21,094 nt of DNA, from assembly GCA_022496185.1 (NCBI GenBank), contig WTXG01000465.1:1-21094 (forward strand), written 5' to 3'. The notes beneath the pieces are model-generated. The model was not told the origin of the DNA. It did not search any database and was given only the letters and a program-made list of their open reading frames with translations. Positions 1-8,207 of this stretch are shown here, piece after piece (within the stretch, counting starts at the first letter, position 1; the number at the start of each line of letters is the position of its first letter). The translations under genes and the position numbers were made by a program. The stretch comes from Multifurca ochricompacta. Taxonomy: Eukaryota > Basidiomycota > Agaricomycetes > Russulales > Russulaceae.

Positions 1-562
1 CATGGTTGCAAGCCATTCTGCCCAGTCATCCTGCTGTCCATTACACCAGAATTGAAGATATTGCTCTAATCATTGGTTGGTTTGTTCTGACTGTCCATTG
101 GTCTGTGGGTGGTACACTGTGGATATATTCTGTGTAATGTCTAACATTTTGCACAGAGCTCATGTGAATGCTGATGTGAATTCAGTGTCCCAGTCAGAGA
201 TAATCTTCTTGGGGAGTCCATAGTGGCAGTAAATGTGATTCAGGTACAGCTTTGCTACTCCTTCAGCCATGATAGTTTCTTTGCAGGGTATGAAGAGAGC
301 TGCTTTTGAGCAGTCATGGTCAGTGATTGTGAGGATGGAATCAAATCCCTGTGACTCAGGTAACTTGACAATGAAGTCCATAGTGATGGTCTGGAATGGC
401 ATTGATGCAGTTGAAGTGATGGGGTGTATTGGTGGGACTTTTGGGTGTGTGTTGACCTTGTTTGCTTGGCATGCAGCACATCCTTTGACATAATCCTCAA
501 CATCCTTTTTCATATTGGGCCACCAGTAGTCTCATTTGGCAAGGGCATAGGTGTTGGCAATG
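1..562 (-). pseudogene. Gypsy integrase core fragment
   Basis: Read from 562 downward this gives the end of the HHCC zinc finger (CAAC near 469-480), the integrase core with TMDF (first Asp near 376-378) and SDWD (second Asp near 193-195), then VYHPQTNGQSEQTN at about 80-120, which holds the expected catalytic Glu. The fold is the RNase H-like DDE integrase that inserts cDNA into the host genome. In-frame TGA codons occur before DYWWP (near 525-530), after TSAFT (near 160) and after QTNQ (near 78). The first two sit where relatives have Arg, consistent with CGA to TGA. The C-terminus is cut by the window edge. The fragment joins 1165-1508 across a solo LTR. Confidence 0.88.
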
Positions 563-1164
563 TGTTACAACCTACCCAGCATACCCGACAGACAGCAAGA
601 CATGGGGGATACATAAGCAGTGACAGTAGCCACATGGGGTTTGCAAGGACATCACTGGCTTAGTCATGATGTCCCACGCTGAAGTCCAGAAGACAGATAT
701 GGCATGAGGTACAGAAGCAGATCACGTGACAGTAAGGTTTGATGCCTCATGTACAGAAGAACCCTGAACCTTAGTTGATGTGGGAAGATGGTGGCACTGG
801 TTCTGATGGAAGGTTCCATAGTCACATGTCCAGAACCACAGCGCTTAGATAGACAGATAAGAACCCTGATGACTAAGCTAGTCCAGCATGTATATATACC
901 CTAGCTAGTCTCGCTCAGATGGTTCCCCATCTTGAGCTTTTGTGTCAATCAGAAGTCTTGTGGACCTTTACTTCCTTCCTTGTGTCTCACCACCTGAACT
1001 CACCCCTTTGGTACTCATCCTTTGTGACTTGTACACTGAGCCTGTGACTCTGGTAGACCCTGTGTCAGACTTATTGTCTTCCGCATCATTCCAAGATCGT
1101 CCCAACCTTGTCTCTGTGACCTAGCTGCCTGCACTCAACTGCATACACCCCTCTGAGCATAACA
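563..1164 (+). mobile_element. Solo LTR, 602 bp, inserted in gypsy integrase (TSD CAATG)
   Basis: The unit starts TGTTACAACC and ends GAGCATAACA, giving TGTTA/TAACA inverted ends, and is flanked by CAATG at 558-562 and 1165-1169. Removing it plus one CAATG restores the gypsy frame through GHPGIANTYALAK. A TATATATA stretch at 891-898 lies about 330 bp in, where an LTR promoter would sit, which suggests plus-strand orientation. No internal coding sequence is present, so it is what remains after LTR-LTR recombination. Open frames inside it are not credible genes. Its body differs from the backbone's own LTR; only the extreme ends match. Confidence 0.88.
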
Positions 1165-1508
1165 CAATGCCAGGGTGGCCAGTGGAGGGTAGGTCATCAT
1201 GAAAATGGATCACCCCTCTCTTAATGTTGTCACCACTGGTGACAACAAGATGATTGCCATCCTTCCACCAAAGGCCATTGATTTCTTTTAGATTGTGCAT
1301 GTCAGCCCATGACTGACAGAGTCCTTGGTTCAAACTCTGGGAAACTTGTGCCCACAGGTCCATATCATGGAGGCTAACTACCACTGTCTTTGCAAACACC
1401 TCTTCTGGGAGAACAGTAACAGCATTGTTGTCATCTTCTCCTGTATGCATGTCAGGTCTACATGACAGCACATCTGCTTGTGCATTTCAACTTCCTCCAA
1501 TGTGTTTT
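1165..1508 (-). pseudogene. Gypsy RNase H tether and pre-integrase zinc-finger fragment
   Basis: The minus-strand reading runs KHIGGS, stop, NAQADVLSCRPD (the end of the RNase H/tether region, normally ADALSRRPD), then a linker and the H-rich start of the integrase zinc finger (HFHDDLPSTGHPGI) at the left end. One TGA interrupts before NAQAD, and SCRPD has Cys where Arg is usual; both are C-to-T changes in a CGN codon. The left end runs into the solo LTR at 1164 and the right end into the 222-bp LTR-like unit at 1509. GTTTT at 1504-1508 is the target duplication of that unit. Confidence 0.85.
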
Positions 1509-2152
1509 TGTTGGCTAAACATGCACCTAGAGATCAGCAAGGGTTTTCATACCTGCACAGGTAAGTGCCACAGGTTTTGATGGGTATGGGTATGGGTATA
1601 CAACTCCCAACCTGCCAGAAACCCATACCTGTGCAGTGGGTTTGGTGGGTATAAGTGGCCATCAGTCATTGACAAGATCAGCAGAAATTTAATGATAAAA
1701 TACATTTGTAGCAAACAAATGACTATATTTTATTTGATGTATGCTACAGGGTTTTTGTAAATATGTTCTAGTGTTATCCTATGAAATATCAAAGCAGATC
1801 AATGGTGCAATGTAAAATAAAAGTGTTATCAGTGATCCACTCTCTTGAAAATCCTGATGCAACTGTTTTATTAATGCGCAATCAATTCTGCTGGTCTGGC
1901 ACTATCTAAAATACACTCTAGACTACTTTAGACTATTCTATAATCTAATTATCAAATTAGTTTACTGAAACAAGGCCCACATGTATCTACAGGCTGCATA
2001 GGGCAGCGACTACATTGGACCAGCATATTGGTCTGATCTCCTTCCTATTAAGGAAGGTTGACTTAACAATTGCAGCTGTGATTTTCCATTGGTCTGACAT
2101 GATTGTGATCATGCATAGATAACACAACAGAAATGTGTTCACAAATTAATTA

Positions 2153-2306
2153 GATACATAGAATATACATCTAAGATCTGACATATGATCAAATCACATC
2201 ATTAAATGAGATAATGAGATAACATGTTCATTTAATCTAGTAGCTGATATAGTACATAGAATGTATAAACACTGTATAACTACTGTAATAAAGTAGTTGC
2301 TATCAC
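2153..2306 (-). repeat. Dispersed repeat, inverted relative to 18169-18314
   Basis: The reverse complement of this A/T-rich block resembles 18169-18314 over about 150 bp, sharing AGCAACT, CAGTTATACAGT, TGTACTATAT, GATGTGATTTGATCA and TCTTAGATGTAT in the same order. No coding potential is seen. It ends 13 bp from the palindromic element at 2322. The family is not recognised; it could be a MITE or an old LTR fragment. Confidence 0.6.
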
Positions 2307-2651
2307 TCTATGAAGCATCTACAGTAGCCCACAAAACTGTTCCAATGTTTGGCCATCCTGGAGAGATTGACCTACCACACAATGAGAATAATTTCCAAAC
2401 TTAGTAGAAATTGGTAGAGGATAGTGTAGCATCTAAGCTTCAATTAGAGCCTATACTAATGTCAATTGAGTCAGTGGTTCATGATATATAAAATGTTTTG
2501 TGAGGCATTATCATTGGAACGGTTTTGTGGCCAACATGTGAGATGACAAAACCGGTATCTGGTGGTCATGGGAATGCATTGACAGTCATGTGACAATGTT
2601 TAATAAGTTGAACACACACCAAATAATCATCAACAACACTTGCTTCTTACC

Positions 2652-3014
2652 ATGCATGCCCTCTCTGCTGCCAAAAGGACTCACATCATCTCCCTCCTCA
2701 CTTCAGGCAAATCTGCCCTTAAAGTGTCAACTATGACTGGCCATGGCACTATTATCATCTCAAGATGGGTCATAAATACTGCCCTTACCATCCCAAGTCA
2801 AATGGAGGGAGACCAAGGAAGCTGACAGAGAGAAATGCTCAGCATGCTGTTTGCCTTATCTCCTCTGGCAGGGCAGACACAGATGTGGAAGTGACTAGAG
2901 CACTTCAGAAGTTGTTAATGGGTTCCTCTATCAACATAATATGCCCATCCATCCTCCCATCAAATTTTCAAGCCATACCTGGCCCCTCCCATATCATACA
3001 CCCCCATTCCATCA
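2652..3014 (+). pseudogene. Tc1-like transposase N-terminal (HTH) fragment, left arm of palindrome 1
   Basis: From the ATG at 2652 (good ACCATG context) the frame gives MHALSAAKRTHIISLL then SGKSALKVSTMTGHG, the first helix-turn-helix of a Tc1/paired-type DNA-binding domain. A frame change near 2765 moves into KYCPYHPKSNGGRPRKLTER, the linker with the GRPR-like AT-hook motif, then the second HTH (HAVCLISSGRAD, VEVTRALQKL). Similarity fades by about 2940 and the fragment ends at the arm-spacer joint. The DDE catalytic domain is absent. It is a mirror image of the fragment at 3239-3601. An upstream non-ATG extension to 2640 is possible but less likely. Confidence 0.8.
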
Positions 3015-3016
3015 TA

Positions 3017-3236
3017 AGTGCAATAGGCCACAAAACCAATCCAATGACATTGCTACACAAAACATTTTATATATCATGAACCACTGACTCAATTGACATC
3101 AGTATAGGCTCTAAGTGACACTTAGATGATACAATATCATCTACCAATTTCTACTAATTTTGGAAATTATTCCTATGGTGTGGTTGGTCAATCTCTTCAG
3201 GATGGCCAAACATTGGAATGGTTTTGTGGGTTACTG
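3017..3236. repeat. 220-bp spacer with Tc1-like ends at the centre of palindrome 1
   Basis: On the minus strand it starts CAGTAACCCACAAAACCATT and ends GGCCTATTGCACT. Its two ends form an imperfect 26-bp inverted repeat, and TA lies on both sides (3015-3016, 3237-3238). It is clearly related to the outer 211-220 bp of each arm, so the palindrome holds three copies of this unit. Without it the arms would meet as CATCATATGATG, an exact palindrome. The corresponding spacer in copy 2 (19135-19354) has the same length and opposite orientation. Confidence 0.85.
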
Positions 3237-3238
3237 TA

Positions 3239-3601
3239 TGATGGAATGGGGGTGTATGATATGGGAGGGGCCAGGTATGGCTTGAAAATTTGATGGGAGG
3301 ATGGATGGGCATATTATGTTGATAGAGGAACCCATTAACAACTTCTGAAGTGCTCTAGTCACTTCCACATCTGTGTCTGCCCTGCCAGAGGAGATAAGGC
3401 AAACAGCATGCTGAGCATTTCTCTCTGTCAGCTTCCTTGGTCTCCCTCCATTTGACTTGGGATGGTAAGGGCAGTATTTATGACCCATCTTGAGATGATA
3501 ATAGTGCCATGGCCAGTCATAGTTGACACTTTAAGGGCAGATTTGCCTGAAGTGAGGAGGGAGATGATGTGAGTCCTTTTGGCAGCAGAGAGGGCATGCA
3601 T
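3239..3601 (-). pseudogene. Tc1-like transposase N-terminal (HTH) fragment, right arm of palindrome 1
   Basis: This is the mirror copy of 2652-3014. Translation from 3601 downward gives the same HTH residues (AAKRTHIISLL, STMTGHG), the same frame change and the same GGRPRKLTER linker. Coordinates are symmetric about the element centre. Variants specific to this palindrome (for example SALKVST instead of SAHEVST in copy 2) are shared with its left arm. The catalytic domain is absent and the fragment is not functional as a transposase. Confidence 0.8.
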
Positions 3602-4015
3602 GGTAAGAAGCAAGTGTTGTTGATGATTATTTGGTGTGTGTTCAACTTATTAAACATTGTCACATGACTGTCAATGCATTCCCATGACCACCAGATACCG
3701 GTTTTGTCATCTCACATGTTGGCCACAAAACCGTTCCAATGATAATGCCTCACAAAACATTTTATATATCATGAACCACTGACTCAATTGACATTAGTAT
3801 AGGCTCTAATTGAAGCTTAGATGCTACACTATCCTCTACCAATTTCTACTAATTTTGGAAATTATTCTCATTGTGTGGTAGGTCAATCTCTCCAGGATGG
3901 CCAAACATTGGAACAGTTTTGTGGGCTACTGTAAGCCTCACAGCTAACAAGGTGAGATAAGATAGTAGTAAAGTAGTATCTAAAGTACAAGCCTGTGCCA
4001 TGCCTGTTCCACAAA

Positions 4016-4570
4016 ATAAAATAAAATAAGAATGTAAATAAAGAATCAAATTAATCTTCTGAACATAAATCAGCAATTATTGAGGGATCCTGAGTAGCCA
4101 CAAATGAATGCATTGTATCCAAGTGTGTATCTCCCAGACTGGGATGGTCCAGGCCAATTGTCCAAAATGCATGATGCAACCAAAGAACTTGCATGCATTT
4201 CATTTTATGGGTAACCTGGGTATCAAAACAAATATCCAGGGGTTACCCCTGCCAATCACTATGCATTTGTCAATTATTTTTGCATTCTGTGTGGTTATCT
4301 GACAGGCTTTTCATTCAATGTTCTATTACATCCTATCTAATCATCTCTGTATATTGGGGTGGATTTTAGTTGTGCTTGTATAAAATTGAGACCAGAATAA
4401 TAAAATAAAAATGGAATAATGAATTATCTTAATCTTCTGAGCATAAAACAAGAGTCATTGAGGGATCTTAAGCAGCCATAAATGAACATGTTGTGTATCT
4501 CCTTGGTCTGGGATGGCCTGGGCTGGATATCTGAAATGTGCAATGCAAGTAAAGAACTTGCATGTGTTTA
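4016..4570. repeat. Internal tandem units of hAT copy A, including an internal copy of its own 3' end
   Basis: Two related units (from about 4016 and 4385) share the order AATAAAATAA, ATCTTCTGA(A/G)CATAAA, GAGGGATC(C/T)T, AGCCA(C/T)AAATGAA and AAAGAACTTGCATG. The first ends in GGGGTTACCCCTGCCAATCACTA near 4237-4259, matching the true 3' end of the element at 4659-4681 (GGGGTTACCCCTGCTATTCACTA). So an internal, unused copy of the terminal repeat lies about 420 bp before the real one. Copies B and C have the same arrangement (B has three such units). The region is noncoding. Confidence 0.65.
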
Positions 4571-4740
4571 ACACAGGCAACCCACAGGTGACCCGTGGGT
4601 TACCTGTACCCATAACGACGGGTATGGGTACAGGTACAGGTACCAATGAAGATACCCAGGGGTTACCCCTGCTATTCACTACATGCACCCTGATCAAGGG
4701 ACCTTACACAGGACCCTGGCTCACACACTAGAAAAGAAAT

Positions 4741-4815
4741 GGCCATGTTGGGGATTGAACCCAAGACCTCTGGACAAGCCAGGTCTGGTGCTCTAAACCA
4801 CTGAGCTACATGGCC
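4741..4815 (-). tRNA. tRNA-like sequence (degenerate anticodon arm), likely tRNA pseudogene or Pol III module
   Basis: On the minus strand, 75 nt fold as a tRNA at three of four arms: a perfect 7-bp acceptor stem (GGCCATG/CATGGCC), D stem GCTC/GAGC and T stem TTGGG/CCCAA with loop TTCAATC. The A box (TAGCTCAGTGG) and B box (GGTTCAATCCC) fit the Pol III consensus. TTTT at 4732-4735 sits just after the 3' end. The anticodon region is not canonical: CTGG CTTGT CCAG leaves a five-base loop and too many bases before it, so no anticodon can be assigned with confidence. It lies within the 222-bp LTR-like unit and not in host DNA. Confidence 0.55.
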
Positions 4816-4892
4816 TCAGGTTCATAGTGGTACACAACCTCCTATATGAGATCATGCAGAGTTGCATCATGCAACACCTGACTGTGTCAACA

Positions 4893-5787
4893 GTTTTAAG
4901 ACAAAATTGTATTCTTCTAGCTCCAGGACTTCCTGTGCTACCCATCAACTGATTTTGTGAGGTTCTTTCCAGTACAACAGATTGGAATGGTCAGTATGGA
5001 TGATCATTTTGTGAGGGGCTCCAGCTAGATAAGGTCACCAGTGTTGTAGTGCTTTGACTATAGCCAGTAATTCCCTGTCCCAAATGTCATAATTTTGTTC
5101 TGCTGGGGAGAAGGTCTCTGAATAGTATGTGACTGGGTGCAGGATTTGGGCAGTATCCCATTGGTATAATATAGCTCCATTTGCAAAGTGAGAGGCATCC
5201 ACCTCTAGTTTGAAGGGTTGGCTCAAATTGGGTTGAATGAGCACTGGTTCTGACCCCACAATATCCCAGATTCACTCAAAAGCCTCCTGATGGGGTGTAT
5301 CCCAGTGCCATGGTACATCCTTCTTCAAAAGATCATTTAATGGGTGAGCAATGCCTGAGAATCCCTTGACAAAACGTTGGTAAAAGTTACAGAATCCAAT
5401 GAAGGACCAGACATCTTTGATGCAGGTGGGTGTGGGCCATTCTCTGATTCCTTGCACCTTAATGGGATCCATATGTACACTCCCTTTCTCCAATATGACC
5501 CCCAAGTACTCAATGGTCTTCTGTTCAAAGGAGCATTTTTCCAGTTTCAAATATAGATCATGATCATGAAGGATGTTGAGGACTTGGTGGACACACATGC
5601 AATGATGAGGGAGATTGTCTTTAGTGGCAACCAGAATGTCATCCATGTAAACAACTACTTCTCCAGTAAGAATGAGATCTTGGAATATGTGGTTCATCAT
5701 TGCTTGGAACATTGCTGGAGAGTTGGTCAATCTGAAAAACATAACATTAGGTTCAAAAAGTCCTTGATTGGTTTTGAATGCTGCCTT
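4893..5787 (-). pseudogene. Gypsy RT palm/thumb and RNase H fragment
   Basis: From 5787 downward the reading enters FKTNQGLFEPNVMFFRLTNS, the RT active site YMDD (5638-5649), the palm and thumb (KCSFEQKTIEYLGVILEKG, FIGFCNFYQRFVKGF), and then RNase H (FKLEVDASHFANGAILYQ, with the first catalytic Asp; DRELLAIVKAL; IIHTDHSNLLYW). This is the polymerase that copies element RNA to DNA and the domain that degrades the RNA strand. Stops occur after QEAFE (near 5270), after LQHW (near 5035) and before WVAQE. The fragment continues 11046-11177 across the copia insertion and 1165-1508 across the 222-bp unit. Confidence 0.9.
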
Positions 5788-6191
5788 TAAAGAATGCAGC
5801 CTGAGGTTAGATAATCCAAACTACCTAGAATGGTAGTTATAATTCAGTTGTGATGGTCAGAACTATATATTAATTAGTCTTTACCTAAAATGGTAGTTAT
5901 AACTAGTGCACGTTAGCTACATAGGTAAAGATAAGATAACAGAATACTCACTTCAGTTGTGATGGTCAGAACTGAAGTGAACCATACAGTGAGAGTGTCC
6001 TTAAATACTGTAAATGAGTGTGCTTATAGTAACCAAGACAATAAAGGATTGTGTCTAATCAAGTAAGGTATCAAAGTATTCACAGGAAGGTGAAACACAG
6101 TCCGCATGCTACTGCACAACACACAACTCGCTTGTTAGTACCACACACTTAGCGATTGATCCAACCTGGCCATATTGATCCATTTCCGACA
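5788..6191 (-). repeat. Copia 3' LTR
   Basis: This 404-bp copy aligns without gaps to 10642-11045. On the minus strand it starts TGTCGGAAATGG and ends CTGCATTCTTTA, so the terminal dinucleotides are TG...TA, not TG...CA. The six differences from the other LTR are at 5984, 6104, 6105, 6106, 6163 and 6187. Inside, AATGGTAGTTATAA and CAGTTGTGATGGTCAGAACT each occur twice as short direct repeats. Confidence 0.93.
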
Positions 6192-6199
6192 TCCCCCCG
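6192..6199 (-). other. Copia polypurine tract
   Basis: CGGGGGGA on the minus strand directly abuts the 3' LTR, the position where plus-strand cDNA synthesis is primed by an RNase H-resistant purine run. It lies 20 bp downstream of the pol stop codon TAA at 6219-6221. Confidence 0.75.
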
Positions 6200-6218
6200 T
6201 GATTGAGACAATCCTGGA

Positions 6219-8207
6219 TTAGATAAGCCCTAGTCCAGTGACAAAGTCTTGGAGTTGTGTATGTGTGTGTGGTTTTGTGAATCCATCAGCTAGCATTTCT
6301 CCAGTGGGTGTCCTGATTAGATCGATGTGTCCCTGTTCAACATATTCACGAATGGTGTGGAATTTGATAGCAATATGTTTGGATCTTCGCCCAGTCACGG
6401 GGTTGAGAGCCAAGTCCACTGCCCCTTTGTTATCACCATGTAAGGGAATCAGATCTGTGATATTGTAGCTGAGTTCTGAGAGGAAGCTCTGGTACCAAGT
6501 GGCTTGATTTGCCACTTCGGCAAGTGCCATGTACTCTGCATGAGTGGTGCTTTGGGTGACAGTCTTCTGCTTAAGTGAGGTCCAAGAGATGGATGAGTCA
6601 GCAAGTAAAAAGATGTAGCCCGAGGTGGAATGATGATTGTCGGCATGGTCCCCAAGACTGGAGTCTGAGTAGCCGACAAGTCCCTCTCCGCGCACTCCAT
6701 TGTAGCGAAGCCTAAGGTTGGCTGTGCTCCTTAGATAAGCCAGCACATATTTGGCAAGTCGCAGGTGTTGCAGCAAAGGATTTGCTGCATACTGCGCAAG
6801 ACGCACTACAGCGAAAGATATGTCAGGGTGAGTCCCAATTTGCACATACAGAAGGCTCCCAATAATTTGTTGATAATAAGTGATTTCTGTTTGAGTAGCC
6901 TGTTCAGTGTGCTTTACCAGATGGACATCTGCCCCAGCAGGGAGTGGTGTGCGTGCGGGGTTCGCATCCGCCATCCCAAAGCATGCAATGATCTCTCCAA
7001 TGTACCATGATTGATCAATTTCCAGACACTTGATAGATCTGTTGCGTGTGATCTGGACTCCAAGATATGAGTCGATCTCACCTAGATCTGTCATTACATA
7101 GTGCTTAGATAAGATCCCCTTGATCCAGTTAACCTCCCTGAGAGTATCGCCTAAGATAGTGATGTCGTCGACATAGAGGATTATGATTGCTGTACCCTCC
7201 CCATCTTGGCGACGACACATGTATACCCTGGCATCAGAAAATGTGCACGTGAAGCCAAGCTCCAATAGAACTCCATGGAATTGCAAGTTCCATGCACGTG
7301 AGGCTTGTTTGAGTCCGTAAATTGCCTTTTTCAGTAGGCATCCCTTATTCGTCTGGCCCGATGTGATGAAACCCTCTGGTTGCTCCATATAGATTTCCTC
7401 ATCCAGTAGTCCATTCAGGAACACCAACTTGACATCCATTTGATGGATCTCCCAATCCTCTAGTGCGGCCAATGCTAGCAGCAGTCTCAAAGACTTGAAC
7501 CAGGCTACTGGAGAAAATGTTTCATCATAATCAATACCTTGAATTTGCGTGAATCCCTTAGCAACTAAGCGTGCATGAAAGTGTCCATCAGCTTTGCGCT
7601 TGAAAACCCACTTGGACTTCACAGCCTTCCAATCGGCCAGTAAGTCCACCAGTGTCCAAGTTCCATTCTTGGCTAGTGCATCCATTTCATATTGGCACAT
7701 GTCCTGCCAGTTGCTAGCATAGTCTGACTTCATCGCCTCCCGATATGTGAGCGGATCACTATATGCAGCCACCGCGAGCAAAGCATGATGCCTGAGTCGC
7801 CCATCCTCACCTAACTCGGCATTATCATCACCAAAGTAATGTGGATTCCTGCAAGGATTCTCTCGCAGTCTCCAAGGGGGCATGTCCTCCAAAGTGGGGA
7901 CAATGGTCTGCTGAGTCTGGAGAAACCAGTTGCGCGGCGCGTGGGGCAGAGGCTCTTGCATTGCGGGGCATGAAGGTGGGGTAGCCCAGACTGTATTACC
8001 AGAACTTGGGGTTTGTGTGGCAACAGGGGATGGCGTCCTTGGCGGATTGACCTCCCCTTGAGTTTGCATAGGGACAGCCATAGGGAATGTAACAGCCAGT
8101 GGCCCCTCCAGGGCCTTAGGTTGATCAGAATGAATGGACAGCTCACCATTGTCCTGAAAAGGAAAGGAGCGTTCATCAAATGTCATGTCGCGCGACAAGA
8201 CGACTGC
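6219..8207 (-). CDS. Copia pol segment: reverse transcriptase and RNase H
   Basis: The open segment follows the third in-frame TGA and ends at TAA (6219-6221). Order: a linker starting AVV, LSRDMTFDE, low-complexity Pro/Ser-rich sequence, then the copia RT (PF07727-type) with WKAVKSKWVFKRKADG, VAKGFTQIQGIDYDETFSPV, HQMDVKLVFLNG (first catalytic Asp) and YVDD (7164-7175), followed by copia RNase H: GYSDSSLGDHADNHHSTSGY, THAEYMALAE, GDNKGAVDLA and the C-terminal ADGFTKPH. Length of about 660 residues is normal for these domains. KLVFLNG differs from the usual KTAFLNG. This part is open; its upstream connection is broken by TGA at 8208-8210. Confidence 0.93.
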   Translation of the reverse strand, partial: AVVLSRDMTFDERSFPFQDNGELSIHSDQPKALEGPLAVTFPMAVPMQTQGEVNPPRTPSPVATQTPSSGNTVWATPPSCPAMQEPLPHAPRNWFLQTQQTIVPTLEDMPPWRLRENPCRNPHYFGDDNAELGEDGRLRHHALLAVAAYSDPLTYREAMKSDYASNWQDMCQYEMDALAKNGTWTLVDLLADWKAVKSKWVFKRKADGHFHARLVAKGFTQIQGIDYDETFSPVAWFKSLRLLLALAALEDWEIHQMDVKLVFLNGLLDEEIYMEQPEGFITSGQTNKGCLLKKAIYGLKQASRAWNLQFHGVLLELGFTCTFSDARVYMCRRQDGEGTAIIILYVDDITILGDTLREVNWIKGILSKHYVMTDLGEIDSYLGVQITRNRSIKCLEIDQSWYIGEIIACFGMADANPARTPLPAGADVHLVKHTEQATQTEITYYQQIIGSLLYVQIGTHPDISFAVVRLAQYAANPLLQHLRLAKYVLAYLRSTANLRLRYNGVRGEGLVGYSDSSLGDHADNHHSTSGYIFLLADSSISWTSLKQKTVTQSTTHAEYMALAEVANQATWYQSFLSELSYNITDLIPLHGDNKGAVDLALNPVTGRRSKHIAIKFHTIREYVEQGHIDLIRTPTGEMLADGFTKPHTHTQLQDFVTGLGLI

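Larger units (their letters stand above)
2322..3931. mobile_element. Palindromic (fold-back) Tc1/mariner-like element, copy 1
   Basis: The element begins CAGTAGCCCACAAAACTG and ends with the reverse complement of that sequence, flanked by TA at 2320-2321 and 3932-3933, as for Tc1/mariner. It consists of two 693-bp arms (2322-3014, 3239-3931) that are near-perfect reverse complements, around a 220-bp spacer (3017-3236) bounded by TA on each side. Each arm carries the start of a Tc1-type transposase, both pointing inward; there is no catalytic DDE domain. Each arm begins with a unit of about 211 bp that has its own inner inverted motif (CATTGGAACGGTTTTGTGGC near 2512-2531). Palindrome copy 2 is at 18442-20047. 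Confidence 0.9.
2089..3960. other. Foreign block inside hAT copy A
   Basis: Copies A and C match up to GATTTTCCAT (2079-2088 in A, 16776-16785 in C) and again from TAGTAGTAAAG (about 3963 in A, 17097 in C). Between these points A has about 1.87 kb that C lacks: the palindromic Tc1 element (2322-3931), a left flank (2089-2319) including a repeat shared with 18169-18314, and a short right flank (3934-3960). No clean TIR or duplication bounds the outer block, so it may be an insertion with deletion of the second internal unit. It has no gene outside the transposase fragments. Confidence 0.6.
1528..4681. mobile_element. hAT-like non-autonomous element, copy A (3154 bp with internal insertions)
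   Basis: It starts TAGAGATCAGCAAGGG and ends GCAGGG-like on the minus strand (TAGTGAATAGCAGGGG), imperfect terminal repeats of about 16 bp. An exact 8-bp duplication CATGCACC flanks it at 1520-1527 and 4682-4689. An 8-bp TSD and TAGNG termini are typical of hAT elements. Both subterminal regions hold short GGGTAT/GGTACAGG motifs, possible transposase-binding repeats. No transposase is present. Compared with copy C (16225-17820) it carries a foreign block at about 2089-3960 in place of C's second 230-bp internal unit. Confidence 0.85.
1509..4892 (-). mobile_element. 222-bp LTR-like/TRIM-like unit carrying a tRNA-like module, split by a hAT element (TSD GTTTT)
   Basis: The two ends are 1509-1527 (plus strand TGTTGGCTAAAC) and 4690-4892 (ending TGTGTCAACA), with TG...CA termini, a TGTTG/CAACA inverted repeat and GTTTT on both sides (1504-1508, 4893-4897). 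After subtracting the hAT insertion (1528-4681 plus one 8-bp duplication) the unit is 222 bp. Removing it restores gypsy NFVLKHIGGS in frame. Termini and 5-bp duplication fit a solo LTR, perhaps of a TRIM-size element. On the minus strand it holds a 75-nt tRNA-like block followed by TTTT. A tRNA-derived SINE is less likely because of the LTR-like termini and lack of a tail. Confidence 0.7.

Noticed and set aside
563..1164. Kinship of the 602-bp solo LTR with the backbone's own LTR
   Set aside because: Only the terminal TGTTACAAC matches; the bodies do not align by eye.
3017..3236. Active invertible switch based on spacer flipping
   Set aside because: Opposite insertion of a symmetric element explains the observation fully; no recombinase or regulated gene is nearby.
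2322..3931. Palindrome as a simple assembly inversion artefact
   Set aside because: A second copy with the same arm and spacer lengths, its own TA flanks and its own sequence variants occurs 16 kb away.
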